Positions 6,130 through 6,212 of a DNA stretch of 6,212 nt are shown here, in pieces. Location: positions 1 through 6,212 of the forward strand of contig JAZDLC010000039.1 in the NCBI GenBank assembly GCA_043802345.1, read 5' to 3'. Source of the stretch: JAZDLC01 sp043802345 (GTDB taxonomy: Bacteria > Planctomycetota > B15-G4 > JADJEK01). Position numbers and translations under genes: made by a program. Positions within the stretch are counted from its first letter, which is position 1. Each line of letters opens with the position of its first letter. The notes below the pieces were generated by a model. That model was not told the origin of the DNA. It saw only the letters and a program-made list of their open reading frames with translations, and ran no database searches.

Positions 6130-6212
6130 TCACAGCAGGTAGCGCAGCTTCTTCCTTTCCAGGCAGTCATGGCCCGTCCTTCTTCAGGTAGACGGAGTGG
6201 CAGATCGGCAGA
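6130..6212 (-). pseudogene. Possible decayed 3' end of an unknown gene
   Basis: Read on the - strand from the right edge, one frame gives LPICHSVYLKKDGP and stops at 6167-6169. A shift of one base just before this stop continues as DCLERKKLRYLL and ends at TGA 6130-6132. Joined, the two halves look like one plausible basic C-terminus with a 1-nt insertion in the GGGCC run near 6171-6175. The fragment is too short to identify. Its position beyond the truncated GH99-like gene would fit remnant mobile-element or displaced-gene DNA. The resemblance to coding sequence may be chance. Confidence 0.3.

Overview
The window is GC-rich DNA from a diderm bacterium. A lipoprotein signal, a type II-secretion-style pseudopilin and a secreted GH99-like protein all point to an outer membrane. 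The lipoprotein and the GH99-like protein resemble proteins I associate with Planctomycetes and related environmental phyla, but the sequence does not fix the phylum. All confidently identified genes lie on the + strand. No rRNA, tRNA, CRISPR array or intact mobile element was seen.

Layout: (1) 3-209, the 3' end of an unknown gene, sharing an ATGA stop/start overlap with (2) a 245-residue lipoprotein at 206-943. (3) A 230-bp spacer with a perfect 11-bp inverted repeat and an AT-rich stretch leads to (4) topA, DNA topoisomerase I, at 1174-3420, with all catalytic motifs and three C4 zinc ribbons. (5) A 113-bp spacer with two hairpins leads to (6) a GspG-like pseudopilin at 3534-4052, whose stop codon sits inside a strong hairpin. 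(7) A second hairpin precedes (8) a small protein resembling the C-terminal domain of ribosomal protein L7/L12 at 4179-4496, apparently frameshifted. It lies 13 nt before (9) a secreted GH99/WbsX-like protein at 4510-6036 that appears to have lost its C-terminal module. (10) The last ~175 bp hold REP-like or insertion-end-like sequence and, on the - strand, a possible decayed reading-frame end.

The genes do not form one obvious pathway. topA is housekeeping. The pseudopilin and the secreted GH99-like protein could both belong to export and polysaccharide turnover, but nothing here links them beyond proximity. The most interesting points are signs of gene decay or rearrangement (the L12-like frameshift, the truncated GH99-like gene and the debris after it) and the hairpins around gene boundaries. 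I did not find convincing evidence of a new multi-gene system.
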